Below, piece after piece: positions 41,846 through 50,845 of a stretch of 64,000 nucleotides of DNA (positions within the stretch are counted from its first letter, which is position 1; each line of letters opens with the position of its first letter). The stretch covers positions 6,510,001 through 6,574,000 of the forward strand of contig NZ_CP031969.1 in the NCBI RefSeq assembly GCF_003443735.1, written 5' to 3'. The notes below the pieces were generated by a model that was given only the letters and a program-made list of their open reading frames with translations, searched no databases and had not been told where the DNA came from. This DNA comes from Streptomyces sp. CC0208 (GTDB lineage Bacteria; Actinomycetota; Actinomycetes; Streptomycetales; Streptomycetaceae). A program made the position numbers and the translations under genes.

Positions 41846-42879
41846 CACAGGCCCCGCGGCGGCTGCTGCGGATACGCGGGCGCGGTCCGGCCGATCCCGA
41901 GTCCGCCCTGCTGGAGCGCGGCGGGGACCGGGGTGCGCTGGAGGATCTCCTGCACGACCTGCTCGGCGGTGCGCCGGTTCAGGTGGGCCTGGGCGGTGGG
42001 CAGCAGACGGTGGGCGAGGACGGCCACGGCGAGCGCCTGGATGTCGTCCGGCAGCGCGAACTCGCGGCCGCTGAGGGCGGCGGAGGCCTTGGCGGCGCGC
42101 AGCAGGTGCAGCGTCGCGCGCGGGGACGCGCCGAGTCTGAGATCGGGGTGGGTGCGCGTGGCGGAGACCAGGTCGACGGCGTACCGCCGGACCGTTTCGG
42201 CGACGTGGACGCCGCGGACGGCCTCGATGAGCTTCACGATGTCGTGCGCGTGTGCCACCGGCTGGAGGTCCTCCAGGGGGCTCGCCCCGCCGTGGATGTC
42301 GAGCATCTGCAGCTCGGCCTCCGCGCTGGGGTAGCCGACCGAGACCCGGGCCATGAAGCGGTCGCGCTGGGCCTCCGGGAGCGGGTAGGTGCCCTCCATC
42401 TCGACCGGGTTCTGCGTGGCGACCACCATGAAGGGGCTGGGCAGCTCGTAGGTCTGCCCGTCGATGGTGACCTGGCGCTCCTCCATCGACTCCAGGAGCG
42501 CGGACTGGGTCTTCGGCGAGGCGCGGTTGATCTCGTCGCCGATCACGATCTGGGCGAAGATCGCGCCCGGCTTGAACTCGAAGTCCCGGCGCTGCTGGTC
42601 CCAGATGGACACGCCCGTGATGTCCGAGGGCAGCAGGTCGGGGGTGAACTGGATGCGGCGCACCGAGCAGTCGATGGACCGCGCCAGGGCCTTGGCCAGC
42701 ATGGTCTTGCCGACGCCGGGGACATCCTCGATCAGAAGATGTCCCTCGGCGAGCAGCACGGTCAGTGAAAGCCGTACGACCTCGGGCTTCCCCTCGATCA
42801 CGCCCTCCACCGAACTGCGAACCCGCTCGACGACGGCGGTCAGATCAGTGAGGCTCGATCGATCGTCATAGGTGGTCAC
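41845..42879 (-). CDS. MoxR-family AAA+ ATPase
   Basis: A 344-residue AAA+ protein. Walker A is EDVPGVGKTMLAKALA (about 51-66), followed by FTPDLLPSDITGV, Walker B IVIGDEINRASPKTQSALLE, sensor 1 VVATQNPVEMEGTYPLPEAQ with the Arg finger in RDRFMARV, and sensor 2 in SPRATLHLLRAAKA. These are the complete MoxR signatures. The start is GTG 42879 with a GAGGAGGG site. It is the first gene of the MoxR-DUF58-transglutaminase operon. Confidence 0.93.
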   Translation of the reverse strand: MTTYDDRSSLTDLTAVVERVRSSVEGVIEGKPEVVRLSLTVLLAEGHLLIEDVPGVGKTMLAKALARSIDCSVRRIQFTPDLLPSDITGVSIWDQQRRDFEFKPGAIFAQIVIGDEINRASPKTQSALLESMEERQVTIDGQTYELPSPFMVVATQNPVEMEGTYPLPEAQRDRFMARVSVGYPSAEAELQMLDIHGGASPLEDLQPVAHAHDIVKLIEAVRGVHVAETVRRYAVDLVSATRTHPDLRLGASPRATLHLLRAAKASAALSGREFALPDDIQALAVAVLAHRLLPTAQAHLNRRTAEQVVQEILQRTPVPAALQQGGLGIGRTAPAYPQQPPRGL

Positions 42880-43127
42880 CCGGCCCTCCTCGGCCCGTAC
42901 TTTCCGGGCCGACGCTGTGATGCGCAACCGGCCCACCCCGAATCACGGACACCACGCGTGAACAGTTCCGCGTGACGCCCCTCCCGCATTCTTGCTGCCG
43001 TTACCGATTCGTGTCACTCGACTGTGGACAACTGGCTGCACTATGTCGGGTCTTGCGGTGTTTTAGGCACCCCGAGGGCCGAAATCAACAGCGAAACGAC
43101 AGCTACGGCGGGCCGTGAGGGCGGTCA

Positions 43128-43670
43128 TCAGGCAGGGTCGATCTCGCGCAGCAGGCCCGTCTTCACGTCGAACACGAACCCGCGCACGTCGTCGGTGTGC
43201 AACAGGAACGGCGAGGTGCGCACCCGCTGCATGGACTGGCGTACGTCCTGGTCGACGTCACGGAAGGCCTCCACGGCCCACGCGGGACGCTGGCCGACCT
43301 CCATCTCCAGTTCGGTGCGGAAGTCCTCGGTGATCGCCTCCAGACCGCAGCCCGTGTGGTGGATGAGCACGACGCTGCGGGTGCCGAGCTTGCGCTGGCT
43401 GATGGTGAGCGAGCGGATCACGTCGTCGGTGACCACACCGCCCGCGTTGCGGATGGTGTGGCAGTCGCCGAGCTCCAGGCCGAGCGCGGCGTGCAGGTCG
43501 AGGCGGGCGTCCATGCAGGCCACGACGGCGACGTGCAGGACCGGGCGGGCGTCCATACCGGGATCGCTGAACGCGGCGGCGTACCGCTCGTTGGCGTTGA
43601 CCAGTCGGTCGGTCACGCCGCCGTCGCGGGATATGGCGCCTTCGGTGGGAACGGATGCGGAAGTCGTCAT
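43128..43670 (-). CDS. Beta-class carbonic anhydrase
   Basis: A 180-residue enzyme interconverting CO2 and bicarbonate. The zinc and dyad residues are Cys and Asp/Arg in VACMDARLD, then His and Cys in IHHTGCGLEA, with RNAGGVVTDD between. The length fits short beta-CAs of mycobacterial Rv1284-like type. ATG 43670 has no ribosome site; TACCGT 7 bases earlier suggests leaderless translation. It is divergent from the dcw cluster. Confidence 0.9.
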   Translation of the reverse strand: MTTSASVPTEGAISRDGGVTDRLVNANERYAAAFSDPGMDARPVLHVAVVACMDARLDLHAALGLELGDCHTIRNAGGVVTDDVIRSLTISQRKLGTRSVVLIHHTGCGLEAITEDFRTELEMEVGQRPAWAVEAFRDVDQDVRQSMQRVRTSPFLLHTDDVRGFVFDVKTGLLREIDPA

Positions 43671-43844
43671 AACCATGACGGTACTGGTCACCGCCGTCTC
43701 GGTCCTGCCGTGAGAAGGGAAAAGAGCGTCATCACGTCTTGTGTGTGAGGTACGCCACAAGGGTATCGGGAGCGCCTGAACGGGTGTTTTCCGCGCTTTT
43801 GAGGCATCGAGTCCGTGCCGGTGCGCGACGCGCAGGCCGGTTGA

Positions 43845-43872
43845 TTGACCGCGAGACACCGTGGACTAAAGT
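43845..43872 (+). promoter_or_regulatory. Probable vegetative promoter of the dcw cluster
   Basis: TTGACC (43845-43850) and TAAAGT (43867-43872) with a 16-base spacer lie about 240 bases before rsmH. The interval 43671-44109 holds no gene; besides this promoter it contains a repeat hairpin (44038-44056). No mraZ or MraZ-box array was seen. Confidence 0.55.
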
Positions 43873-44037
43873 GACGCGAAGCGGGAGGCGAGGCTTCCCT
43901 GCTGACTTTCCCCGGAGGCCCCGGCTCGCGCGCGGACGGTCTCCCCACGTGCGCGGCGCGTACGTACGGCTCGGCCTCCTCCCGCTCCCGGTCGACTGAC
44001 GCTTCCGGCGCCGGCAGGCCTCCCCTTCATTGGGGGT

Positions 44038-44056
44038 CCCCCCAGCTTGCTGGGGG
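44038..44056. repeat. Short C/G palindrome, dispersed Streptomyces type
   Basis: CCCCCAGC (44039-44046) pairs with GCTGGGGG (44049-44056) across a 2-base loop, preceded by GGGGGTCC. The motif is of a kind commonly repeated between Streptomyces genes. It lies in the long rsmH leader, 54 bases before the start codon. Confidence 0.6.
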
Positions 44057-44109
44057 AGGGCGGGGACCCGGCGGTGCGTACCGGCCCGTGCCGGACCTGA
44101 GAGGGCCCC

Positions 44110-45066
44110 TTGAGCCAGAGTCGACACGTCCCGGTGATGCTCCAGCGGTGCCTGGACCTGTTGGCCCCCGCACTCGAGCGGCCCGGGTCGGTGGTCGTGG
44201 ACTGCACGCTCGGTCTGGGCGGCCACAGCGAGGCCCTGCTCCAGCGGTTCCCCGAGGCCCGGCTCATCGCCCTCGACCGCGACAAGGAGGCCCTGCGCCT
44301 GTCCGGCGAGCGGCTCGCGCCCTTCGGTGAGCGCGCCACCCTCGTCCACGCGGTCTACGACGAACTCCCGGACGTCCTCGACCGGCTCGGCATCGCGCGC
44401 GTGCAGGGCGTCCTGTTCGACCTAGGGGTCTCCTCCATGCAGCTCGACGAGGCCGACCGCGGCTTCGCCTACGCCCAGGACGCCCCGCTCGACATGCGCA
44501 TGGACCAGACGACCGGCATGAGCGCGGCCGAGGTCCTCAACACCTACCCGGCGGGCGAACTCGTCCGGATCCTGAGGGCGTACGGCGAGGAGAAGCAGGC
44601 CAAGCGGATCGTGTCCGCGATCGTGCGCGAGCGCGACAAGGAGCCGTTCACCAACAGCGCGCGCCTAGTCGAGCTGATCCGCGACTCCCTGCCGCAGGCC
44701 GCCAAGCGCACCGGCGGCAACCCGGCCAAGCGCACCTTCCAGGCCCTGCGCATCGAGGTCAACGGCGAACTCTCGGTCCTGGAGCGGGCGATCCCGGCCG
44801 CGGTGAAGGCGCTCGCGGTGGGCGGCCGGATCGCCGTGCTGTCGTACCACTCGCTGGAGGACCGGCTGGTCAAGCAGGTCTTCGCGGCCGGCGCCGCCAC
44901 CACCGCCCCACCCGGACTGCCCGTCGTCCCCGAGCGCTACCAGCCCCGGCTCAAGCTGCTCACGCGCGGTGCCGAACTTCCCACCGAGGAAGAGATCGCC
45001 GAGAACCGGCGGGCCGCACCGGCGCGTTGCAGAGGCGCCGAGCGCATCAGGGAGGACATCGAGTGA
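44110..45066 (+). CDS. rsmH: 16S rRNA (cytosine-1402 N4)-methyltransferase RsmH (MraW)
   Basis: A 318-residue SAM methyltransferase, first gene of the dcw cluster. It begins RHVPVMLQRCLDLL; the SAM loop is VVDCTLGLGGHSEALL, followed by ALDRDKEAL, GVLFDLGVSSMQLDEADRGF, DAPLDMRMD, the NPAKRTFQALRIEVN segment and LSYHSLEDRLVK. It methylates C1402 in the ribosomal P site. The start is TTG 44110 with a GAGAGGG site. Confidence 0.95.
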   Translation: MSQSRHVPVMLQRCLDLLAPALERPGSVVVDCTLGLGGHSEALLQRFPEARLIALDRDKEALRLSGERLAPFGERATLVHAVYDELPDVLDRLGIARVQGVLFDLGVSSMQLDEADRGFAYAQDAPLDMRMDQTTGMSAAEVLNTYPAGELVRILRAYGEEKQAKRIVSAIVRERDKEPFTNSARLVELIRDSLPQAAKRTGGNPAKRTFQALRIEVNGELSVLERAIPAAVKALAVGGRIAVLSYHSLEDRLVKQVFAAGAATTAPPGLPVVPERYQPRLKLLTRGAELPTEEEIAENRRAAPARCRGAERIREDIE

Positions 45067-45117
45067 AGTGCGTGAGGCGCGTCAGTGGGTTGGGAAACCG
45101 GACTCACTGGAGGGTGT

Positions 45118-45693
45118 GTGCGTAGGAAACCCGAACTGAGGGGGAGGGCGGCCCGTCTCGCGCGTCTCCTCCCCGGCACGGCGAGCCCCGGACAGGCGGC
45201 CCGCACCCCCTTCGTGCTCCTGGTGGTCCTGCTGCTCGGCGGCGGCCTCATCGGGCTGCTGGTGCTGAACTCCGCGCTGAGCGAAGGGTCGTTCAAGCTC
45301 ACCGACCTCCAGAAGGACACGAAGAGCCTCACCGACGAGCAGCAGGCCCTGCAGCGGGACATCGACGCCTACTCCGCGCCCGACGCCCTGCTGCGCCGCG
45401 CCCGGGAGCTCGGCATGGTGCCCGGCGGCGACCCGGCCTTCCTCGACCCCGACGGCACCGTCAAGGGCGTCCCGTCCCCCGCCTCCGACGCCGAACCGCT
45501 CTCCTACCGGATGCCGCTCGTCCTCGCGCCCGAGGCGTTCGACGGCGCGGCGGCCGTCCCGACGCCGACGGTCAGCCCCACCCCGACGGAGACGGTCGTC
45601 CAGGCCCCCGGGGACGTCGTACAAGCCCCCGAGGCCGTCTCCCCGGACGTCCCGCTCCCCACCACCCCGCTCCCCACGACCCCCGGCAGGTGA
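45118..45693 (+). CDS. ftsL: Cell division protein FtsL
   Basis: A 191-residue bitopic protein. A basic N-terminus (RRKPELRGRAARLARLL) is followed by one transmembrane helix (FVLLVVLLLGGGLIGLLVL) and a coiled-coil region (LTDLQKDTKSLTDEQQALQR) with a divisome-type RRARELGMVPGG motif. The C-terminal 60 residues are Pro/Thr-rich and probably unstructured. It pairs with FtsQ/FtsB-type proteins in septation. GTG 45118 has GGAGG 4 bases upstream; GTG 45085 is an alternative. It overlaps ftsI by 4 bases. Confidence 0.85.
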   Translation: MRRKPELRGRAARLARLLPGTASPGQAARTPFVLLVVLLLGGGLIGLLVLNSALSEGSFKLTDLQKDTKSLTDEQQALQRDIDAYSAPDALLRRARELGMVPGGDPAFLDPDGTVKGVPSPASDAEPLSYRMPLVLAPEAFDGAAAVPTPTVSPTPTETVVQAPGDVVQAPEAVSPDVPLPTTPLPTTPGR

Positions 45694-47675
45694 CGGAAGT
45701 GTCCGACGACTTCGGCAGGCAACCGCCGCGCCGCCGCGTGCCGGGACCCGCGCGCCCCGAGCGCTCCGCCCGCCCCGTCGGCCGGGCGCGTCCGGGCCCC
45801 GGCGCCCGCCCGGCCCGCCGCCCGTCGGCGCCCCGCCCCGCGGCCCCCAAGACCATCCGCCTGGGCAGCCCCCGCCCCCGGCTGCGCCTGGTCGGCCTCG
45901 CGCTGACGCTGGTGCTGGCCGCCTTCGTCGTACGACTGCTCCAGGTGCAGGCCGTCGACGCGAGCACGTACGCCGCCAAGGCCGAGCAGAACCGGTACGT
46001 CGGCTACACGCTCGCCGCCGAGCGCGGCGGGATCACCGACCGCGACGGTGTGGCCCTGGCGACCAGCGAGGACGCGTACGACATCACGGCCGACCCCACG
46101 CTGTTCACCCGCAAGCAGCTCAAGGTCGACGACGGCCCCGAGCAGGCCGCCGCCCTGCTCGCCCCGATCCTGGGGCAGGAGCAGGAGGCGATCGTCAAGA
46201 AGCTGCGGCCCAAGGACAAGAAGCTCCGCTACGTCCTGCTCGCCAACCGGCAGACCCCGCAGGTCTGGAAGCAGATCAAGGACCTGAAGTCCGCGCTCGC
46301 CACCAAGAGCTCGACCGACCCGGGCACGGCCAACGTCCTCGGGGGCGTCCTGTCCGTGCCGACGACCAAGCGCGTGTACCCGAACGGCGATCTCGCCGCC
46401 GGGATACTGGGCTGGGTCAACGCCGACGGCAAGGGCGGCGGCGGTGTCGAGCAGCAGCTGAACTCCCTGCTGGCCGGCAAGGACGGCAAGATCCGCTACG
46501 CCCAGTCCGGTGGCCGGCAGGTGCCCACCGTGGGCTCCACCGAGACCCCCGCGGTGCCCGGCAGCGACGTCGAGCTCACCATCGACCGCGACATCCAGTG
46601 GGCCGCCCAGCAGGCCATCACCGACCAGGTGAAGGAGTCCAAGGCGGACCGCGGGTACGTGATAGTGCAGGACACGCGGACCGGCCAGGTTCTCGCCATG
46701 GCCAACTCGCCCGGCTTCGACCCGAACGACCTGTCCAAGGCGAGCTCGGTGAACATGGGCAACGCGGCCCTCCAGGACGCCTACGAGCCCGGTTCCACCG
46801 CCAAGGTCATGTCGATGGCCGCCGTACTGGAACAGGGCGTCGCCACCCCGCTCACGCATGTGATCGTGCCCAACCGGCTGCACCGCGGTGACCGGCTCTT
46901 CAAGGACGACATCGATCACGAGACCTGGTACCTCACGCTCAACGGCGTGCTCGCCAAGTCCAGCAACATCGGCACCATCCTGGCGACCGGCCAGCTCGGC
47001 AAGACGCAGGCGCAGGCCAACCAGGTCCTCTACTCCTACCTGCACAAATTCGGCCTCGGCCGCTACTCGGGGCTCGACTTCCCCGGCGAGACCCCGGGCA
47101 TCCTCGCCAAGCCCGCCGACTGGTCGACGTCGCAGCAGTACACGATTCCTTTCGGCCAGGGCGTGTCCCTCAACGCGATGCAGGCCGCGTCCGTCTACTC
47201 GACGATCGCCAACGGCGGTGTCCGCGTCGAACCCACCCTCGTGCGCGGCACGAAGGGGCCCGACGGACGCTTCACACCCGCCGCGAAGCCCAAGGAGACA
47301 AGGGTCGTCAGCGCCAAGACGGCCAAGACGCTGGCCCGGATGCTGGAGTCGGTCGTGGACGACGAGGAGGGCACCGGCACCAAGGCGCGCATCCCCGGCT
47401 ACCGGGTCGCGGGCAAGACGGGCACGGCCAACCGTGTGGATCCGGCCACCGGCAAGTACAAGGGCTACACCTCGTCGTTCGCCGGCTTCGCGCCTGCCGA
47501 CAAGCCCCGGATCACCGTGTACTGCGCCATCCAGAACGCCACCAGCGGCAGCTACTTCGGCGGCCAGATCTGCGGACCCGTCTACAAGCAGGTCATGGAG
47601 TTCGCCCTGAAGACCCTCCAGGTCCCGCCCACGGGGGCGAAGGCCGCGAAGCTGCCCGTCTCGTACACGCCCTGA
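45690..47675 (+). CDS. ftsI: Penicillin-binding protein FtsI (PBP3, septal transpeptidase)
   Basis: A 661-residue class B PBP. A basic, Pro/Arg-rich N-terminus of about 60 residues precedes one transmembrane helix (LRLVGLALTLVLAAFVVRLL), a dimerisation domain (AAERGGITDRDGVALATS) and the transpeptidase. Catalytic motifs are SxxK in EPGSTAKVM, SxN in AKSSNIG and KTG in VAGKTGTANR. It cross-links septal peptidoglycan with FtsW. GTG 45690 overlaps the ftsL stop (GTGA). Confidence 0.95.
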   Translation: MTEVSDDFGRQPPRRRVPGPARPERSARPVGRARPGPGARPARRPSAPRPAAPKTIRLGSPRPRLRLVGLALTLVLAAFVVRLLQVQAVDASTYAAKAEQNRYVGYTLAAERGGITDRDGVALATSEDAYDITADPTLFTRKQLKVDDGPEQAAALLAPILGQEQEAIVKKLRPKDKKLRYVLLANRQTPQVWKQIKDLKSALATKSSTDPGTANVLGGVLSVPTTKRVYPNGDLAAGILGWVNADGKGGGGVEQQLNSLLAGKDGKIRYAQSGGRQVPTVGSTETPAVPGSDVELTIDRDIQWAAQQAITDQVKESKADRGYVIVQDTRTGQVLAMANSPGFDPNDLSKASSVNMGNAALQDAYEPGSTAKVMSMAAVLEQGVATPLTHVIVPNRLHRGDRLFKDDIDHETWYLTLNGVLAKSSNIGTILATGQLGKTQAQANQVLYSYLHKFGLGRYSGLDFPGETPGILAKPADWSTSQQYTIPFGQGVSLNAMQAASVYSTIANGGVRVEPTLVRGTKGPDGRFTPAAKPKETRVVSAKTAKTLARMLESVVDDEEGTGTKARIPGYRVAGKTGTANRVDPATGKYKGYTSSFAGFAPADKPRITVYCAIQNATSGSYFGGQICGPVYKQVMEFALKTLQVPPTGAKAAKLPVSYTP

Positions 47676-47919
47676 TCAGCACCACCTCAGCACCTCATCA
47701 GCGCTCGGAAAGGCCACCAGGAACCACCTCGTGACGACGATCACCTCCGATTCCGGGAACCAGGGCGCCCCCCGCCCCTCACCCGCCCGTCGCCCACCGC
47801 CACCCTTGTCCGACCGCGCTGCGCGCGGGCCCTCTTTTAGCCCCGAGGCGGGTGTGCCCGGTACGCTCACCGCCGTGCCACACGCTGATCAGTCCCAAAC
47901 CACCCAGAAGGGCGCACCC

Positions 47920-49440
47920 GTGACCTATCCGGGACCGCCCCGGCCGGTCCGGGTCTCCGCAACACCCCTCGCGGAGCTCGCCGATCAGCTGGGTGCCGAG
48001 CCGCCGCAGAAGGCCGCGCAGGTCACGGGGATCACCCATGACTCGCGTGCCGTCCGCCCCGGCGACCTGTACGCCGCCCTCCCCGGTGCCCGTCTGCACG
48101 GCGCCGACTTCGTCACCCAGGCCGTCGGCCTCGGCGCGGTCGCGGTGCTGACCGACCCGACCGGCGCCGAGCGCGCCGCGGCGACCGGGCTTCCGGTGCT
48201 GGTCGTCGAGGACCCACGCGCGCGCATGGGCGAACTCGCCACCACGATCTACGGCCACCCCGGCCGGGACCTGCTCCAGATCGGGATCACCGGCACCTCC
48301 GGCAAGACCACCACGGCCTATCTCGTCGAGGGCGGTCTCAAGGGGGTCAGGTCCACCGGTCTGATCGGCACCGTCGAGATGCGCATCGGCGACGAACGCA
48401 TCAAGTCGGAGCGCACCACACCGGAGGCCACCGACCTCCAGGCCCTGTTCGCGGTGATGCGCGAGCGCGGGGTCGAGGCGGTCGCCATGGAGGTCTCCAG
48501 CCACGCCCTGGTCCTCGGCCGGGTCGACGGCTGTGTCTTCGACATCGGCGTCTTCACCAACCTCAGCCCGGAGCACATGGAGTTCCACTCCGGCATGGAG
48601 GACTACTTCCAGGCCAAGGCGCAGTTGTTCACGCCGGAACGCAGCCGTCTCGGCGTGGTCAACCTCGACGACGAGTACGGACGCCGGCTCGTCAAGGAGG
48701 CCACGGTCCCGGTCGTCACCTTCTCCGCCGAGGGGCACCCCGACGCCGACTGGCGTGCTGCGGACGTCGAGGTCGGCCCGATGGACTCGACGTTCACCGT
48801 GATCGGCCCCAAGGACGAGCGGATCAGCGCCAGGTCGCCGCTGCCGGGCCCCTTCAACGTGGCGAACACCCTCGCCGCGATCGTCGCCCTGGCCGCCGCG
48901 GGCCTCGACCCGCAGACCGCCGCCGACGGCGTCGCCGCGGTGCCGGGCGTGCCGGGCCGCCTGGAGCGCGTGGACGCCGGGCAGCCCTACCTCGCGGTGG
49001 TGGACTACGCCCACAAGACGGACGCCGTCGAGTCGGTGCTCAAGGCGCTCCGCAAGGTCACTGAGGGCAAGGTGCACATCGTGCTCGGCTGCGGAGGCGA
49101 CCGGGACACGACCAAGCGGGGGCCCATGGGCGCGGCCGCGGCCCGCCTGGCCGACACCGCCGTACTGACCTCCGACAACCCCCGCTCCGAGGATCCCCTC
49201 GCGATTCTTGCAACCATGCTCCAGGGCGCGGCGTCCGTACCGGCACACGAGCGCGGCGAGGTCCAGGTCTTCGAGGACCGGGCCGCCGCGATCGCCGCAG
49301 CAGTCGCCCGCGCGCGGCCGGGCGACACCGTGCTGGTCGCCGGGAAGGGCCACGAGCAGGGCCAGGACATCGCCGGGGTGGTCCGTCCCTTCGACGACCG
49401 CCAGGTGCTTCGAGAAGCCATCCAGAAGACCCAGGGATGA
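47920..49440 (+). CDS. murE: UDP-MurNAc-tripeptide synthetase MurE
   Basis: A 506-residue Mur ligase adding diaminopimelate to UDP-MurNAc-Ala-Glu. The ATP loop is GITGTSGKTTTAYLVEG, with TTPEATDLQ, EVSSHALVLGRVDG, VVDYAHKTDAVE and the DAP-specific DNPRSEDP. GTG 47920 has a GAAGGG site. An in-frame GTG at 47731 would give 569 residues, but that extension has relaxed codon bias and Pro-rich sequence, so the start remains uncertain. It lies in the dcw cluster between ftsI and murF. Confidence 0.9.
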   Translation: MTYPGPPRPVRVSATPLAELADQLGAEPPQKAAQVTGITHDSRAVRPGDLYAALPGARLHGADFVTQAVGLGAVAVLTDPTGAERAAATGLPVLVVEDPRARMGELATTIYGHPGRDLLQIGITGTSGKTTTAYLVEGGLKGVRSTGLIGTVEMRIGDERIKSERTTPEATDLQALFAVMRERGVEAVAMEVSSHALVLGRVDGCVFDIGVFTNLSPEHMEFHSGMEDYFQAKAQLFTPERSRLGVVNLDDEYGRRLVKEATVPVVTFSAEGHPDADWRAADVEVGPMDSTFTVIGPKDERISARSPLPGPFNVANTLAAIVALAAAGLDPQTAADGVAAVPGVPGRLERVDAGQPYLAVVDYAHKTDAVESVLKALRKVTEGKVHIVLGCGGDRDTTKRGPMGAAAARLADTAVLTSDNPRSEDPLAILATMLQGAASVPAHERGEVQVFEDRAAAIAAAVARARPGDTVLVAGKGHEQGQDIAGVVRPFDDRQVLREAIQKTQG

Positions 49441-49444
49441 ACTT

Positions 49445-50845
49445 GTGATCGCCCTCTCTCTCGCCGAGATCGCCTCAGTCGTCGGCGGGCAGACGCATGA
49501 CATACCGGATCCGTCGGCGCAGGTGCACGGGCCCGTCGTCATCGACTCCCGGCAGGTGAAGGACGGCAGTCTGTTCGCCGCCTTCGTGGGGGAGCGCGTC
49601 GACGGCCACGACTACGCCGACCAGGCCGTCCGGGCGGGCGCGGTGGCCGTGCTGGCCCAGCGTCCCGTCGGCGTGCCCGCGATCGTCGTCGAGGACGTCC
49701 AGACGGCCCTCGGCGCCCTCGCGCGTCATGTCGTACGACGGCTCGGGGCGACCCTCGTCGCCCTCACCGGCTCCGCCGGCAAGACCAGCACCAAGGACCT
49801 GATCGCGCAGGTGCTGCGGCGCAAGGCGCCGACGGTGTTCACGCCGGGCTCGCTCAACAACGAGATCGGGCTGCCGCTCACCGCGCTCACCGCCACCGAG
49901 GAGACGAGGTTCCTCGTCCTGGAGATGGGCGCCCGCGGTATCGGCCACATCAGCTACCTCACGGATCTGACGCCCCCGAAGATCGGCCTGGTCCTCAACG
50001 TCGGCTCCGCGCACATCGGCGAGTTCGGCGGCCGTGAGCAGATCGCGCAGGCCAAGGGCGAGTTGGTGGAGGCGCTGCCCGCGGAGGGTGCGGCGATCCT
50101 CAACGCCGACGATCCTCTCGTACGGGCCATGGCGTCCCGTACGAAGGCGAAGGTGATCCTTTTCGGAGAGTCCGGCGAAGCGGACGTTCGCGCCGAGAAC
50201 GTACGACTCACGGACAGCGGACAGCCTGCCTTCATGCTTCACACACCCTCCGGTGCAAGCGAAGTGACCATGCGCCTGTACGGTGAGCACCACGTGTCGA
50301 ACGCGCTCGCCGCGGCCGCCGTCGCCCATGAGCTGGGCATGTCCGCAACCGAGATCGCCACCGCGCTCTCCGAGGCGGGCTCCCTCTCCCGCTGGCGTAT
50401 GGAGGTCACCGAGCGCCCGGACGGCGTGACCATCGTCAACGACGCCTACAACGCGAACCCCGAGTCCATGCGAGCGGCCTTGCGCGCGCTCGCGGCGATG
50501 GGCAAGGGGCGGCGGACCTGGGCGGTGCTCGGCAAGATGGCCGAGCTCGGGGACGAGGCGCTCGCCGAGCACGACGCGGTCGGACGGCTCGCCGTCCGGC
50601 TCAATGTCGGCAAGCTCGTCGCGGTCGGGGGCAGGGAAGCGTCCTGGCTGCAACTGGGCGCATATAACGAGGGTTCGTGGGGTGAGGAGTCGGTGCACGT
50701 GTCCGACGCACAGGCGGCGGTCGACCTGCTGCGCAGTGAGTTGCGCCCGGGAGACGTCGTCCTCGTGAAGGCGTCCCGTTCGGTCGGCCTGGAGAGCGTC
50801 GCCCAGGCGCTGCTCGACGCCGAGGGTGAGGTTGCCGCCCGATGA
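49445..50845 (+). CDS. murF: UDP-MurNAc-pentapeptide synthetase MurF
   Basis: A 466-residue Mur ligase adding D-Ala-D-Ala. It shows SRQVKDGSLFAAFVGERVDGH, the ATP loop ALTGSAGKTSTKDLI, TPGSLNNEIGLPLT, EMGARGIGHI, NVGSAHIGEFG and NDAYNANPESMRAAL. GTG 49445 begins 4 bases after the murE stop with an AGGG site. Its 3' end overlaps mraY by 4 bases. Confidence 0.95.
   Translation: MIALSLAEIASVVGGQTHDIPDPSAQVHGPVVIDSRQVKDGSLFAAFVGERVDGHDYADQAVRAGAVAVLAQRPVGVPAIVVEDVQTALGALARHVVRRLGATLVALTGSAGKTSTKDLIAQVLRRKAPTVFTPGSLNNEIGLPLTALTATEETRFLVLEMGARGIGHISYLTDLTPPKIGLVLNVGSAHIGEFGGREQIAQAKGELVEALPAEGAAILNADDPLVRAMASRTKAKVILFGESGEADVRAENVRLTDSGQPAFMLHTPSGASEVTMRLYGEHHVSNALAAAAVAHELGMSATEIATALSEAGSLSRWRMEVTERPDGVTIVNDAYNANPESMRAALRALAAMGKGRRTWAVLGKMAELGDEALAEHDAVGRLAVRLNVGKLVAVGGREASWLQLGAYNEGSWGEESVHVSDAQAAVDLLRSELRPGDVVLVKASRSVGLESVAQALLDAEGEVAAR

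Noticed and set aside
47731..47919. N-terminal extension of MurE from GTG 47731
   Set aside because: Codon bias fades, the sequence is Pro/Ser-rich, and the GTG at 47920 has a better ribosome site; kept only as an alternative start.
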